DNA of 31,290 nucleotides from JBCCYM01 sp039190005. GTDB taxonomy: Bacteria; Pseudomonadota; Gammaproteobacteria; UBA12402. The DNA lies in assembly GCA_039190005.1 (NCBI GenBank), contig JBCCYM010000012.1, positions 1-31,290 on the forward strand, in the 5' to 3' direction. The notes below the pieces were generated by a model that searched no databases, had not been told where the DNA came from, and was given only the letters and a program-made list of their open reading frames with translations. Position numbers and translations under genes: made by a program. Positions 23,294 through 31,060 of this stretch are shown in pieces (the first letter of the stretch is position 1; each line of letters starts with the position of its first letter).

Positions 23294-24163
23294 ATGTACA
23301 AATTTAAAGTCGGAACAGCAGCAATTGTTGGCACCTTATTTTTAGGTGGTTGTGCCAGTCAACATTTTCCATGGGAACATAACACATCAAGCAGTAGCCA
23401 AACCAAAACCAGTGCCGTGGCTACGCAACCATCTTTACAGTCTTCAACCACAGTAGAACACTATCAAGGCGCCACACCGGTAAGCCATCAAAGTTTAACC
23501 GCTGGCAAAATAGCAAACGGCATGTATACCGCTCCCATTGGTACCGCGTCGGGTAATGATCATTTCAGCGTTAAGGTGCCATCGCCTCAGAATATTGCCA
23601 AACAAGATGTTCAGACCAGTGACGCGACCACTGTGACATTCGGTCCCAGCACTGACACGCAAATTACCTACCGTCTGGACGTGACAAAATTACCTCAAAA
23701 CGGCAAATCATTTAAAGTCAACAGCGCGACTATTTTGCAGGGAATTGTCGGCAAAATGCAAAGCCCAACTGAACTTTATAGTAACTACCAAGTCATGCAT
23801 GGTCATTCTACTAGAGAAGCCATTTATTCACAAAATGTCAATAACAAAAAAGTCACCGAAGCTGTTTATATTGTCAAACAGCGTGATTACGCCGCGACAT
23901 TCTGGTTCACCGATGGCAACCCGAATGACAAAAATACCATGGCAATAAAAATGGGGGTTTGGAAACCGTTCAAAGATTTTATGTCATCCTTTAAACTCAT
24001 AGACGCTTCCACCGCTACCGCGACAACGGTGACAAAGACAACAACAACATCAGCACCACCGCCACCGCCACCACCGGTTGTTGCCAAACCCAGCAAAACA
24101 CCCGTTAGTACAAGCACTAGTCAAACGCCAGCGCCAGTGACAAACAACAACAATAACCAGTAA
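23294..24163 (+). CDS. Proline-rich lipoprotein of unknown function
   Basis: A 289-residue lipoprotein: MYKFKVGTAAIVGTLFLGGC with lipobox LGGC, Cys20 lipidated. A Ser/Thr/Gln-rich linker (about 21-70) precedes one globular domain (about 75-240) with the blocks GNDHFSVKVPSP, ITYRLDVTKLP and AVYIVKQRDYAATFWFTDGN. The tail is Thr-rich, then eight Pro-rich residues (APPPPPPPV), then Ser/Thr/Asn low complexity, likely a wall-spanning or disordered tether. I do not recognise the domain. The start has AAGAGG about 9 bases upstream. It follows the SGNH hydrolase by 159 bp with separate hairpins between, so it probably has its own promoter. Confidence 0.75.
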   Translation: MYKFKVGTAAIVGTLFLGGCASQHFPWEHNTSSSSQTKTSAVATQPSLQSSTTVEHYQGATPVSHQSLTAGKIANGMYTAPIGTASGNDHFSVKVPSPQNIAKQDVQTSDATTVTFGPSTDTQITYRLDVTKLPQNGKSFKVNSATILQGIVGKMQSPTELYSNYQVMHGHSTREAIYSQNVNNKKVTEAVYIVKQRDYAATFWFTDGNPNDKNTMAIKMGVWKPFKDFMSSFKLIDASTATATTVTKTTTTSAPPPPPPPVVAKPSKTPVSTSTSQTPAPVTNNNNNQ

Positions 24164-24175
24164 TTATCATACTTT

Positions 24176-24266
24176 CTCCGTCATTCCTGGGCCTGTCGAA
24201 GGACGGTCCCTGAGCCTGCTTGCCCTGAGCCTGTCGAAGGGTCGAAGGGTTGCGGGAATGACGGAG
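24176..24266. repeat. Composite repeat: core words between palindromic arms
   Basis: Arms ctccgtcattcc (24176-24187) and ggaatgacggag (24255-24266) are a perfect 12-bp inverted repeat. Between them lie three gtccctgagcctgtcgaaggg-type words. Same architecture as 1506-1609, with the core in the opposite orientation. It starts 12 bp after the lipoprotein stop and precedes the 3' end of higA. Confidence 0.85.
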
Positions 24267-24296
24267 GAGAGAAGACGGGCATGAGAAAAATTAAAA

Positions 24297-24596
24297 TCAG
24301 GATAAAGAACAATTACTAGCGGAAAAAGGACGAACATGGATATTTTTGGCTTCTTTCTGGGCTACCCACGCGTCATAGTGCGCCTGAAGATTAATCCAAT
24401 TCTCAATGCTGGTACCAAAAAATTTAGCAAGACGCACCGCCATCTCTGGGCTAATACCTGCATGACCATTCAACAAGCGAGATAACGTAGTTCGCGTCAC
24501 ATCAAGCCGCTCTGCCGCTTCGGTTACCGTTAAATTAGTATTGTCAATCAACGCGTCTTTAACAATCAGACCGGGATGTATGGGTTTGTGAATCAT
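24297..24596 (-). CDS. higA: HigA family antitoxin
   Basis: A 99-residue DNA-binding antitoxin. The family start IHPGLIVKDAL is followed by a helix-turn-helix (TEAAERLDVTRTTLSRLLNG, about 25-44), then AGISPEMAVRLAKFFGTSIENWINLQAHYD. It should bind and neutralise HigB and repress its own operon. It lies 9 bp downstream of higB, in the toxin-first order of the family, with AGGAG just before its ATG. The last ten residues (RPFSASNCSL) are unlike the family core and may be a variable tail. Confidence 0.93.
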   Translation of the reverse strand: MIHKPIHPGLIVKDALIDNTNLTVTEAAERLDVTRTTLSRLLNGHAGISPEMAVRLAKFFGTSIENWINLQAHYDAWVAQKEAKNIHVRPFSASNCSLS

Positions 24597-24605
24597 TTTT
24601 TTCTC

Positions 24606-24884
24606 CTAGTGATAATCAAGGTAATTAACCAATATGGCATTTCCGGCTTCAAACCTATAAATAATTCGCCAACTACCACTCACAGCAACAGAATAATAAT
24701 CTTTCAACTTGCCTTTAAGCCGATGAAAATGCATTCCTGGTAAATTTAAGTCATCAGGTTCAATTGCCGCATCTAATCTTTGTAAAATAATCGTTAGTCG
24801 TGTCTTATGCTTAGTCTGGATACCTTTGGTATTGCCTGTATCATAAAACAACTTTAAGCCTTTATGCTGCCAACTTGTTATCAT
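24606..24884 (-). CDS. higB: HigB family toxin (RelE/ParE-like)
   Basis: A 92-residue mRNA interferase candidate that cleaves transcripts on the ribosome when HigA is lost. The start MITSWQHKGLKLFYDTGNTK and blocks LNLPGMHFHRLKGKLKDYYS, VAVSGSWRIIYRFE and NAILVNYLDYH match HigB-1 proteins end to end, so the gene looks intact. No ribosome binding site precedes the ATG, and the predicted transcription start falls on it, so the mRNA may be leaderless. Its partner follows at once. Confidence 0.93.
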   Translation of the reverse strand: MITSWQHKGLKLFYDTGNTKGIQTKHKTRLTIILQRLDAAIEPDDLNLPGMHFHRLKGKLKDYYSVAVSGSWRIIYRFEAGNAILVNYLDYH

Positions 24885-24890
24885 ACGTTA

Positions 24891-24919
24891 AGTGTAGCGC
24901 ATCACTACACAAAAATCAA
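24891..24919 (-). promoter_or_regulatory. higBA promoter with overlapping palindromic operator
   Basis: On the minus strand TTGATT (24914-24919), a 17-bp spacer and TACACT (24891-24896) form a good sigma-70 promoter. GTGTAG (24905-24910) and CTACAC (24892-24897), minus-strand reading, are a perfect inverted repeat, 7 bp apart, overlapping the spacer and -10, the place where HigA would repress. The distance from -10 to the higB ATG is 6 bp. Confidence 0.6.
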
Positions 24920-24967
24920 CCCTTTGACTTTGTGATTAAGTAAAAAAGCTTTTTTCACGCGCTATAT

Positions 24968-26341
24968 CTACTTTTTCGGGCGAATCAATAAAACCGGCAT
25001 CATAATGACAACCATACCGACAATAAGAAAAGCATCATAAAACAATTTACTGCCGATATTAATTAAGCGTGTCGGCGGGAAAAACCCGACAAAAAACGCG
25101 GCGATACAGACAATGATCACTATCCCGGCAATTAAGCACAAACCAATATTGCCACCGGGCACTCTATAGGTGTTTATTGAGCCAATCCCTTGATAACGCA
25201 ATTTTATCGCCGCGGCGCATAAGGCGATATACATAATAAACGTCAGCTGAGCGGATAAAACGGTTAATAACCAATATGAACTGCTAATTGTCGGCATGAA
25301 TAAAAATAATGATGACAATAACGTGGTAATAAGCGCCTGTAACAATAGTAAATTCCTAGGCACATTGTGTTGTGTGGTACGTGATAAAAATTTAGGCAGA
25401 TGCTGATATCGCACACAAGCCAATAAACCGCGACAAGGGCTCAGTAACCAGATATTAAATGAAGCAAAGAAACCCAGTAGCATCAATATCGCGATAGGCG
25501 TGACCAGCCAATTGAGATGAAAGGTCGTGAAAAAAACGCTCACTAATTGAATCAATCCAGCCGCCAGATTGATTTGTTTTTGCGGTACCACAATGGCGAT
25601 GGATAAAGCGCCCAAGATTGACAACAACAATATAAATACCGTAGCGATTAATATGGCTTTGGGGAAATTACGCTTGGGATTGTCAACATCCTGAGCATGA
25701 TACGCGGCAATTTGCATTCCTGAATAAGACAACACCAAACCGGCTAAAAAAGCGGCGTTATTCCAATGTAAATCAGGCATTAAATGACTGGCATTCAACA
25801 CAATCTGTGCCGGATGACCACTGACAAGCCAATAAATACCTAAGATAATAATTAAACAGCCGGGGAAAATTGTTCCTAAAATAACACTGATACTGCTTAC
25901 CCATAATGACAAACGAATGCCCAATAAATTAAATAAAGTCGCGCCCCATAAAAAAGCCAGCATTAGCGCGAACAGCATCACTTTGTGATGTATGATTGGC
26001 GGATGAACGGCATAAGCCAATAACAATGCCCCCAAAGACAAGCGCGTGGGAAAAGCGATAATCGTATTGGCTGCTTCCAGCCAAATCACCAGAAAACCCA
26101 AGCGTTGGCCGAAGGCTTGCTGTACCCAGGCGTATAAACCACCGGCTTTAGGCAAGGCGGTTGATAATTCCGCGCAAATCAACGCGGTTGGAATTAAGAA
26201 TAAAATCGCGGCGGCAATATAATAACTTACTAAGGTAAAACCATATTCAGACATGGAAGGTAAGCTCGCCACATTGAACACACCAGCAATGCTGATCATG
26301 GTGATGGTAAACATACCAATCGTTTTACTTGTGTTTCGCAT
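24968..26341 (-). CDS. APC superfamily amino acid permease
   Basis: A 457-residue inner-membrane transporter of the amino acid-polyamine-organocation superfamily, with about 12 hydrophobic segments. TITMISIAGVFNVASLPSMS is the first-helix region that binds the substrate backbone in this family; ELSTALPKAGGLYAWVQQAF is the conserved second-third helix loop (the PxxGGxYxW pattern). The overall shape recalls glutamate/GABA antiporter-like members seen in Legionella and Coxiella, but substrate cannot be inferred. It is 12 bp downstream of prmB on the same strand, so it may be cotranscribed. Intact at both ends. Confidence 0.88.
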   Translation of the reverse strand: MRNTSKTIGMFTITMISIAGVFNVASLPSMSEYGFTLVSYYIAAAILFLIPTALICAELSTALPKAGGLYAWVQQAFGQRLGFLVIWLEAANTIIAFPTRLSLGALLLAYAVHPPIIHHKVMLFALMLAFLWGATLFNLLGIRLSLWVSSISVILGTIFPGCLIIILGIYWLVSGHPAQIVLNASHLMPDLHWNNAAFLAGLVLSYSGMQIAAYHAQDVDNPKRNFPKAILIATVFILLLSILGALSIAIVVPQKQINLAAGLIQLVSVFFTTFHLNWLVTPIAILMLLGFFASFNIWLLSPCRGLLACVRYQHLPKFLSRTTQHNVPRNLLLLQALITTLLSSLFLFMPTISSSYWLLTVLSAQLTFIMYIALCAAAIKLRYQGIGSINTYRVPGGNIGLCLIAGIVIIVCIAAFFVGFFPPTRLINIGSKLFYDAFLIVGMVVIMMPVLLIRPKK

Positions 26342-26353
26342 TATTACATTTTT

Positions 26354-27277
26354 TTAATTTATAGATTTAAAACAAGGTAAACAAAGCTCTTCTTTAGTCA
26401 GCAGAAAAACGCCCTCGCCGCCATGTTCAAACTCCAGCCACACAAACGGCGCGCGCGGCAGCAAGTGTTCCAACGCCTCTCGACTGTTACCAACTTCAAC
26501 CACTAATATCCCACCATCATTGAGAAAATCCGGTGCCGACCGCAGGATAGCTTTGACATGATTCAGCCCATCATTACCCGATGCCAAAGCATGATCCGGT
26601 TCGTGTCGGTATTCTTGCGGTAAACTCATCATATCCTGTTCATCAACGTACGGTGGATTACTGATAATAATGTCATATTTTTTATCCGCCAATTCAGTAA
26701 ATAAATCGGATTGGATTAAATTCACTTGTGTCAGCAAGTCATGCTGACCGACATTGATTTGCGCCACCTCTAAAGCCTGTGGATGTAAATCAACCGCATC
26801 GACCTTGGCGTCAGGAAAAGTCAAGGCGCAAGCGCAGGCTATACAAGCACTGCCTGTACCCATATCAAGAATACTTTCAATTTGATCTTCTTCTATCCAT
26901 GGCGAGAATGCTTGCTCAATTAATTCAGCCAAAGGCGAACGCGGGATCAACACGCGTTCATCAACATAAAAAGACAAGCCAAAAAACCATGCTTCATGGG
27001 TTAAATAGGGTGCCGGCACACGCTCATTAACGCGGCGATCAATAAGGGATAACATTCTTTCACGCTCGCCGTCAGTAAGCTGTCTCTTTTTAACCGTATC
27101 GCCATCACTATCAATAGGCAAATCCAACACGTGCAACACCAGTACAACGGCTTCATCCCAAGCATTGTCAGTACCATGACCAAAATGCAGTTTGGCGGTC
27201 AAAAATTGTCGTTCGGCATAGCATAATATATCATTGACTGTGTGCAGATTGAGCGCTTTATTCTCTTGCATGTTCAC
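26354..27277 (-). CDS. prmB: Ribosomal protein uL3 N5-glutamine methyltransferase PrmB
   Basis: A SAM-dependent enzyme that methylates a glutamine of ribosomal protein L3. The 307-residue product has the PrmB mark HFGHGTDNAWDEAVVLVLHV near 31-50 (absent from PrmC), then AYLTHEAWFFG-like and YVDERVLIPRSPLAELI, SAM motif LDMGTGSACIACACAL, the catalytic NPPYVDE (207-213), EYRHEPDHALASGNDGL and EFEHGGEGVFLLTKEEL at the end. A site AAGGTG precedes the first ATG; a second ATG is two codons later. It is divergent from smrB, the same pairing as in E. coli (yfcB/yfcN), which supports both names. Confidence 0.94.
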   Translation of the reverse strand: MNMQENKALNLHTVNDILCYAERQFLTAKLHFGHGTDNAWDEAVVLVLHVLDLPIDSDGDTVKKRQLTDGERERMLSLIDRRVNERVPAPYLTHEAWFFGLSFYVDERVLIPRSPLAELIEQAFSPWIEEDQIESILDMGTGSACIACACALTFPDAKVDAVDLHPQALEVAQINVGQHDLLTQVNLIQSDLFTELADKKYDIIISNPPYVDEQDMMSLPQEYRHEPDHALASGNDGLNHVKAILRSAPDFLNDGGILVVEVGNSREALEHLLPRAPFVWLEFEHGGEGVFLLTKEELCLPCFKSIN

Positions 27278-27294
27278 ACCTTGACGTGAAATAG

Positions 27295-27302
27295 GTTATA
27301 CT
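27295..27302. promoter_or_regulatory. Overlapping divergent -10 elements between prmB and smrB
   Basis: The 31-bp gap holds TATACT on the plus strand (27297-27302) and TATAAC on the minus strand (27295-27300), nearly superimposed. Neither has a good -35. Plus-strand transcription would start about at the smrB GTG, minus-strand transcription about 11 bases before the prmB ATG. Confidence 0.4.
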
Positions 27303-27308
27303 CTAGCA

Positions 27309-27863
27309 GTGAGTAATTACCATACAAAAAAATCAGGCATTAGTGAAGAAGATAAACTACTTTTTCGTAACAGTGTTAAAGGTGTCACGCCATTGAAGCA
27401 GGATAAAGTCACACACAGAAAACCGGCAAAAAAACCACCGATAAAAACCCCACTGCCCTCACCTATTTCTGTGCCAGCAATAGCGCCTAAAATCTCAGAA
27501 AATGTTAGCGGCGAAGAAAAACTGCTTTTTTATCGACCAGGGTTACAACATAAGATTATCAGAAAATTAAAAAGAGGGATGTATCGACCCGAAGCAGTAC
27601 TTGATTTACATGGCCAAACAAGCCAACAAGCTGATAGAGCTGTTTATAACTTTGTAACCGCAGCGTGTAAACGGGGTCATCGTTGTGTCATCATCATTCA
27701 TGGCAAAGGAAAATCAAGCGAGCATGGCACAGCCATTCTTAAAAGCCATGTGAATAATCAACTAAGACAACAGCCGTTGGTATTAGCATTCTGCTCAGCA
27801 CAAGCAAAAGATGGTGGTTCAGGCGCGGTGTATGTGTTAGTAAAAGCGATGTCGAAAAAGTAA
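27309..27863 (+). CDS. smrB: Smr-domain endonuclease SmrB (ribosome rescue)
   Basis: A 184-residue protein. E. coli SmrB cuts mRNA between collided ribosomes, preparing it for rescue. The N-terminus GISEEDKLLFRNSVKGVTPL and QDKVTHRKPA matches SmrB; a Pro/Lys-rich linker follows (about 40-62), then KLLFYRPGLQHKIIRKLKRG, the DLHG motif (99-102) and IIIHGKGKSS (HGxG at 131-134), both typical of the Smr fold, and the C-terminal GGSGAVYVLV. Start is a GTG with no visible ribosome binding site, matching the family N-terminus, so a leaderless mRNA is possible. Confidence 0.92.
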   Translation: MSNYHTKKSGISEEDKLLFRNSVKGVTPLKQDKVTHRKPAKKPPIKTPLPSPISVPAIAPKISENVSGEEKLLFYRPGLQHKIIRKLKRGMYRPEAVLDLHGQTSQQADRAVYNFVTAACKRGHRCVIIIHGKGKSSEHGTAILKSHVNNQLRQQPLVLAFCSAQAKDGGSGAVYVLVKAMSKK

Positions 27864-27920
27864 ACTTGCCATTCCTGTATTCTTTTAGCCATTTATATTT
27901 TCTTCTGTCAATTTCTGCGT

Positions 27921-27950
27921 CCCTTCGTCTCTTCGACAAGCTCAGGGACC
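27921..27950. repeat. Single core-repeat copy after smrB
   Basis: A cccttcg word, then cttcgacaagctcagggacc, with a small spacer difference from the other copies. It lies 57 bp after smrB, without arms. Confidence 0.8.
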
Positions 27951-27971
27951 GTTCTGGAGAGAAAATAAATC

Positions 27972-28000
27972 TTGCTTAAAAAACTAAAACGCAATAAGAT
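27972..28000 (+). promoter_or_regulatory. Candidate promoter of udk
   Basis: TTGCTT (27972-27977), a 17-bp spacer and TAAGAT (27995-28000), 52 bp before the udk ATG. Matches to consensus are partial (3 and 4 of 6), so this is a suggestion only. Confidence 0.3.
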
Positions 28001-28052
28001 GAACCTAACATTAATTGGCAAATAAATTACTTTAACCGAATTATTAGCGCAC

Positions 28053-28703
28053 ATGAAAAAGGTCATTATTGTTGGCATCGCCGGTCCCTCCGCGTCAGGA
28101 AAATCCTTATTCTCTCACACTATCGTGAATGAAATTGGTTCAAAGCATGTCGCCATTATCTCTGAAGATTGTTATTACCGAGATTTAAGCCATCTCCCCA
28201 TGGAAGAACGCGCTAAAACTAATTTCGATCATCCCAATGCTTTTGAACATGATCTATTAAGTCGCCATCTCGCTCAGCTGAAACAAGGTAAAGACATTAT
28301 GGTACCTCAATACGACCACACTTGTCATAACCGCAAAAAAGAACAACGTCAGGTGCATAATGTGACCATTGTCATTATTGAAGGGATTTTATTACTCGCT
28401 GAACCAACACTACGAGAACAAATGGATATTCGTCTCTTTATCGATACCCCGCTGGATATTTGTTTTATTCGAAGACTCAAACGTGACTTAACGGAACGCG
28501 AGCGGACATTAGAATCCATACTGACACAGTACAAAACAACTGTTCGCCCCATGTATCAACAGTTTGTTGAACCCTCAAAACGTTACGCGGATATTATCAT
28601 TCCCAATGGGGGTAAAAATCGTATCGCCATTGACACCATTAAAACACGCATGTGTGAATTATTATCGCAAAATGGCAATTATGATAATCCATTGGTGAAC
28701 TGA
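28053..28703 (+). CDS. udk: Uridine kinase
   Basis: It phosphorylates uridine (and cytidine) to the monophosphate in pyrimidine salvage, cytoplasmic. The 216-residue protein has the P-loop GPSASGKS (11-18), the nucleoside-binding SEDCYYRDLSHLPMEERAKT, NFDHPNAFEHDLL, PQYDHTCHNRK, the Walker B-like VIIEGILLL, DIRLFIDTPLDICFIRRLKR and RPMYQQFVEPSKRYADIIIP. All core motifs are intact and length is normal. Its ATG has no strong purine site upstream. The next gene follows by 17 bp and is unrelated in function. Confidence 0.95.
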   Translation: MKKVIIVGIAGPSASGKSLFSHTIVNEIGSKHVAIISEDCYYRDLSHLPMEERAKTNFDHPNAFEHDLLSRHLAQLKQGKDIMVPQYDHTCHNRKKEQRQVHNVTIVIIEGILLLAEPTLREQMDIRLFIDTPLDICFIRRLKRDLTERERTLESILTQYKTTVRPMYQQFVEPSKRYADIIIPNGGKNRIAIDTIKTRMCELLSQNGNYDNPLVN

Positions 28704-28720
28704 GTCAGGCACATTTTACC

Positions 28721-29617
28721 ATGAGTAATCCAGTCATTAAAGCAAACAGCGTGTTAGTCCTTGTTACCCTGATATGGGGCCTGACCTTTCCCCTCATCAA
28801 ACTGGCTTTAGCGCATGTATCACCAAGCACGTTTACATTATTCCGGTTTATCTTTGCCGCCTTATTTTTTTTACCGTTACTTGGCTTCAGTCTGTTTAAC
28901 GTCAATAAATCACTATTATGGGTCAGTTTAATACTGGCTATTCTAAACAGTGGCGTTTATTTTTCTCAAGCAATTGGCTTACAAACCATTACGCCATCAA
29001 GATCAGCTTTTATCACCGGCATTAATGTACTGTTAGTACCATTCTTATTGCCACTCTTTCGCCTTGGTCGTCCGACAGTTGTCGATATAATTTCTACCGT
29101 CTGCGCTTTTTTTGGTTTATACATCCTTACAGGTGCCAGTCTTAAACATCTGGTGATTGGTGATTTATGGACGCTTATTACCGCTATATTTTACGCCTTA
29201 TCCATTGTTGTCATACAACGCTTAACACCTAAAGTAAAAAACAGCTATTTGCTTAGCTTTTATCAAATCTTATTTGCGCTGCCACTACTATTTGGTTTAA
29301 CGCTGGCGGATCATACCCCATCATCTTGGTGGCATATTCATGTGATTATCGCCTTGTTATTTTGCTCACTATGCGCTACTGTCCTTAGCTTCTATTTACA
29401 AATGCAGTATCAAAAACAAACCACCGCCACACAAGCCGCGTTGATATATTGCCTGGAGCCGGTATTTGCCGCTATTTTTTCGCACTTTATCAGCAATGAT
29501 CGGATTTCAAAACAAACGCTACTAGGGGGCTGTATTATCCTTGTCAGTTTAGTATTACCAATTATTTACCGCACATTGTTAAAACAGCGCAAACTCAGAC
29601 ATAGTAAGACGATATAG
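28721..29617 (+). CDS. EamA/DMT-family transporter
   Basis: A 298-residue inner-membrane protein with about ten helices and two EamA halves. The first half begins VLVLVTLIWGLTFPLIKLAL, and STFTLFRFIFAALFFLPLL is the second helix of the same half; the second half includes GDLWTLITAIFYALSIVVIQ and ATQAALIYCLEPVFAAIFSH. These match drug/metabolite exporters of the RhaT/YdcZ type. Substrate unknown. Its last 39 bp overlap the end of the convergent GNAT gene, so both 3' ends are read on both strands. Confidence 0.88.
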   Translation: MSNPVIKANSVLVLVTLIWGLTFPLIKLALAHVSPSTFTLFRFIFAALFFLPLLGFSLFNVNKSLLWVSLILAILNSGVYFSQAIGLQTITPSRSAFITGINVLLVPFLLPLFRLGRPTVVDIISTVCAFFGLYILTGASLKHLVIGDLWTLITAIFYALSIVVIQRLTPKVKNSYLLSFYQILFALPLLFGLTLADHTPSSWWHIHVIIALLFCSLCATVLSFYLQMQYQKQTTATQAALIYCLEPVFAAIFSHFISNDRISKQTLLGGCIILVSLVLPIIYRTLLKQRKLRHSKTI

Positions 29618-30115
29618 CTTATGCGACAATTCAACATAGATAAAATCCCGTTCATAATGAAAACCTAATTTTTCAATCACACGCAAGGAGCGTGTATTGC
29701 CGACACGCGTAAAACAAACAATGGTATCGAGATGATGTGTTTTAAATCCCTGATGTAAAGCAAATCGACCAATCTCAGTCGCCAAACCTTTCCCCCAACA
29801 TGATGTACTGAGTGAATAAGTCAACTCAACTTCTTTTCTACCGGTAGCCTGAGTATATTGCAAACCACCCTCACCCACAAACTGTCCGGTCGTTTTATCA
29901 AACCATACATAGGGACCAAAATGATATTGCTTCCAGTGATCAATTGCCGTGATTAACACTTCTTTAATACGCGTATCAGGCATCGCGACACCATAACAAG
30001 CAATGAAATCATGATCGCTAAACATTTGCTGATAATATTCGACATCGCTTAACTGCGGCATATAACCATGCAATTGCGGCAAAATAACAGCGGGCTGACG
30101 TGATGAGGACAACAC
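29579..30115 (-). CDS. GNAT-family N-acetyltransferase (RimJ/RimL type)
   Basis: A 178-residue acetyltransferase. The acetyl-CoA loop SCWGKGLATEIGRFA (R/QxxGxG/A pattern), the preceding strand KEVELTYSLS, and NTRSLRVIEKLGFHYERDF near the end fit the RimJ/RimL class, which acetylates protein N-termini or small amines. The frame opens at a GTG without a ribosome binding site; MPQLSDVEYY (residue 19) is an alternative start. It lies 9 bp downstream of the methyltransferase stop, likely an operon. Substrate unknown. Confidence 0.82.
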   Translation of the reverse strand: MLSSSRQPAVILPQLHGYMPQLSDVEYYQQMFSDHDFIACYGVAMPDTRIKEVLITAIDHWKQYHFGPYVWFDKTTGQFVGEGGLQYTQATGRKEVELTYSLSTSCWGKGLATEIGRFALHQGFKTHHLDTIVCFTRVGNTRSLRVIEKLGFHYERDFIYVELSHKLYRLTMSEFALF

Positions 30116-30124
30116 AATAAGGTG

Positions 30125-30913
30125 TTATTTAATGATCATGATATGCGCGTCTAAACGATGCAACACGGCAAATGTTTCTGGGGCGATTTCGCTAAGCAAT
30201 TGATCGAGTTCAGCGTCAAATTTCTTGACCGCTTCCGCTGTCAATGACGCCGCTATACCACGAGAAGCTCTTATCCGCCCTCGCCATGACGCCCGTGAAA
30301 ACTCGATAGCCTGGTCATAATAGAAATAACCCTTTAGCTTGAAATCTGATTGAAAAATAACATTTATCGGCGGAATATTGCCAGCGTAACTATGACCAGT
30401 CCAATTAGGATTATGTTTTAGAATCAACTGTTCTGTTGCTTCAGCGATTTTATCCAACAAAGGTAACCAGGAAAAATGAGAAACCATAAACAACCCATCT
30501 TCTTTTAAGATTCGCTTGATTTTAGGAAAAAGTTTCTCATGATCGAAATACAGATGACATTGATTGGCAGTAATCACATCAAAGCTATGATCAGGAAAAT
30601 CACTATCCTCAGCCGCCATCACCTTAAAATCTATATTCAACCCTTGTTCCGCTGCTAATTTTTGTGCCATGTTGATTTGCACGGCAGCAATATCCGTACC
30701 AGTTACATGACAACCCTGGCTAGCAAATTGCCTGGCTAACACCCCCGTACCCGTGCCTAAATCCAAAATCTTTTGTCCAGGCAATCCGACATCTAACGCC
30801 TTTAATTTGTGATAAAAACTTAATGGTGGACCTGGGCGAAATTTAGCGTAATCATCAGAAGTATTGCCCCAATCAATACTACTGCCCGGATCAATTGTGC
30901 CTGTGCCGATCAT
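30125..30913 (-). CDS. Class I SAM-dependent methyltransferase
   Basis: A 262-residue methyltransferase of the UbiE/COQ5-like type. N-terminal DDYAKFRPGPPLSFYHKL, then motif I ILDLGTGTGVLARQFA, VTGTDIAAVQINMAQ (motif post I), FDVITANQCHLYFDHEKLFP (motif II region) and ILKEDGLFMVSHF. No specific family is recognised, so substrate is unknown. The ATG is fixed by AGAGGT 7 bases upstream. It is cotranscribed with the GNAT gene by spacing. Confidence 0.85.
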   Translation of the reverse strand: MIGTGTIDPGSSIDWGNTSDDYAKFRPGPPLSFYHKLKALDVGLPGQKILDLGTGTGVLARQFASQGCHVTGTDIAAVQINMAQKLAAEQGLNIDFKVMAAEDSDFPDHSFDVITANQCHLYFDHEKLFPKIKRILKEDGLFMVSHFSWLPLLDKIAEATEQLILKHNPNWTGHSYAGNIPPINVIFQSDFKLKGYFYYDQAIEFSRASWRGRIRASRGIAASLTAEAVKKFDAELDQLLSEIAPETFAVLHRLDAHIMIIK

Positions 30914-30940
30914 ACGCTATACCTCTTGTGAATTTACTTA

Positions 30941-30949
30941 ATTATACCA
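30941..30949 (-). promoter_or_regulatory. Extended -10 promoter of the methyltransferase-GNAT pair
   Basis: On the minus strand TGG-TATAAT, a consensus -10 with the TGn extension, which compensates for the poor -35. It is 27 bp upstream of the ATG, and AGAGGT (30921-30926) follows as ribosome binding site. Confidence 0.55.
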
Positions 30950-30980
30950 AAAAACAGCGTCGCGTACTACATCTTAAATA

Positions 30981-31009
30981 TTGACAAAAGAACAGCTATC
31001 CAGTAGTTT
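30981..31009 (+). promoter_or_regulatory. Candidate promoter of the MFS gene
   Basis: A perfect TTGACA (30981-30986), a 17-bp spacer and a weak TAGTTT (31004-31009), about 51 bp before the ATG at 31061. Confidence 0.35.
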
Positions 31010-31060
31010 ATTAATCACTTGGTAAATAACGTATAAATCAAGTTTTGGCGGTAATTATAA

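Noticed and set aside
24940..24960. aaaaaagctttttt palindrome upstream of higB as a terminator
   Set aside because: No GC stem; an A/T symmetric stretch that could form only a weak structure, and it lies before, not after, the higBA promoter.
1506..27950. Repeats as a CRISPR array
   Set aside because: No constant repeat with variable spacers of equal length; the copies are dispersed, in both orientations, and no cas gene is present.
309..31060. tRNA or other RNA genes in the intergenic gaps
   Set aside because: I looked for cloverleaf T-loop and acceptor patterns in every gap and saw none; the 4.5S RNA is also not next to ffh.
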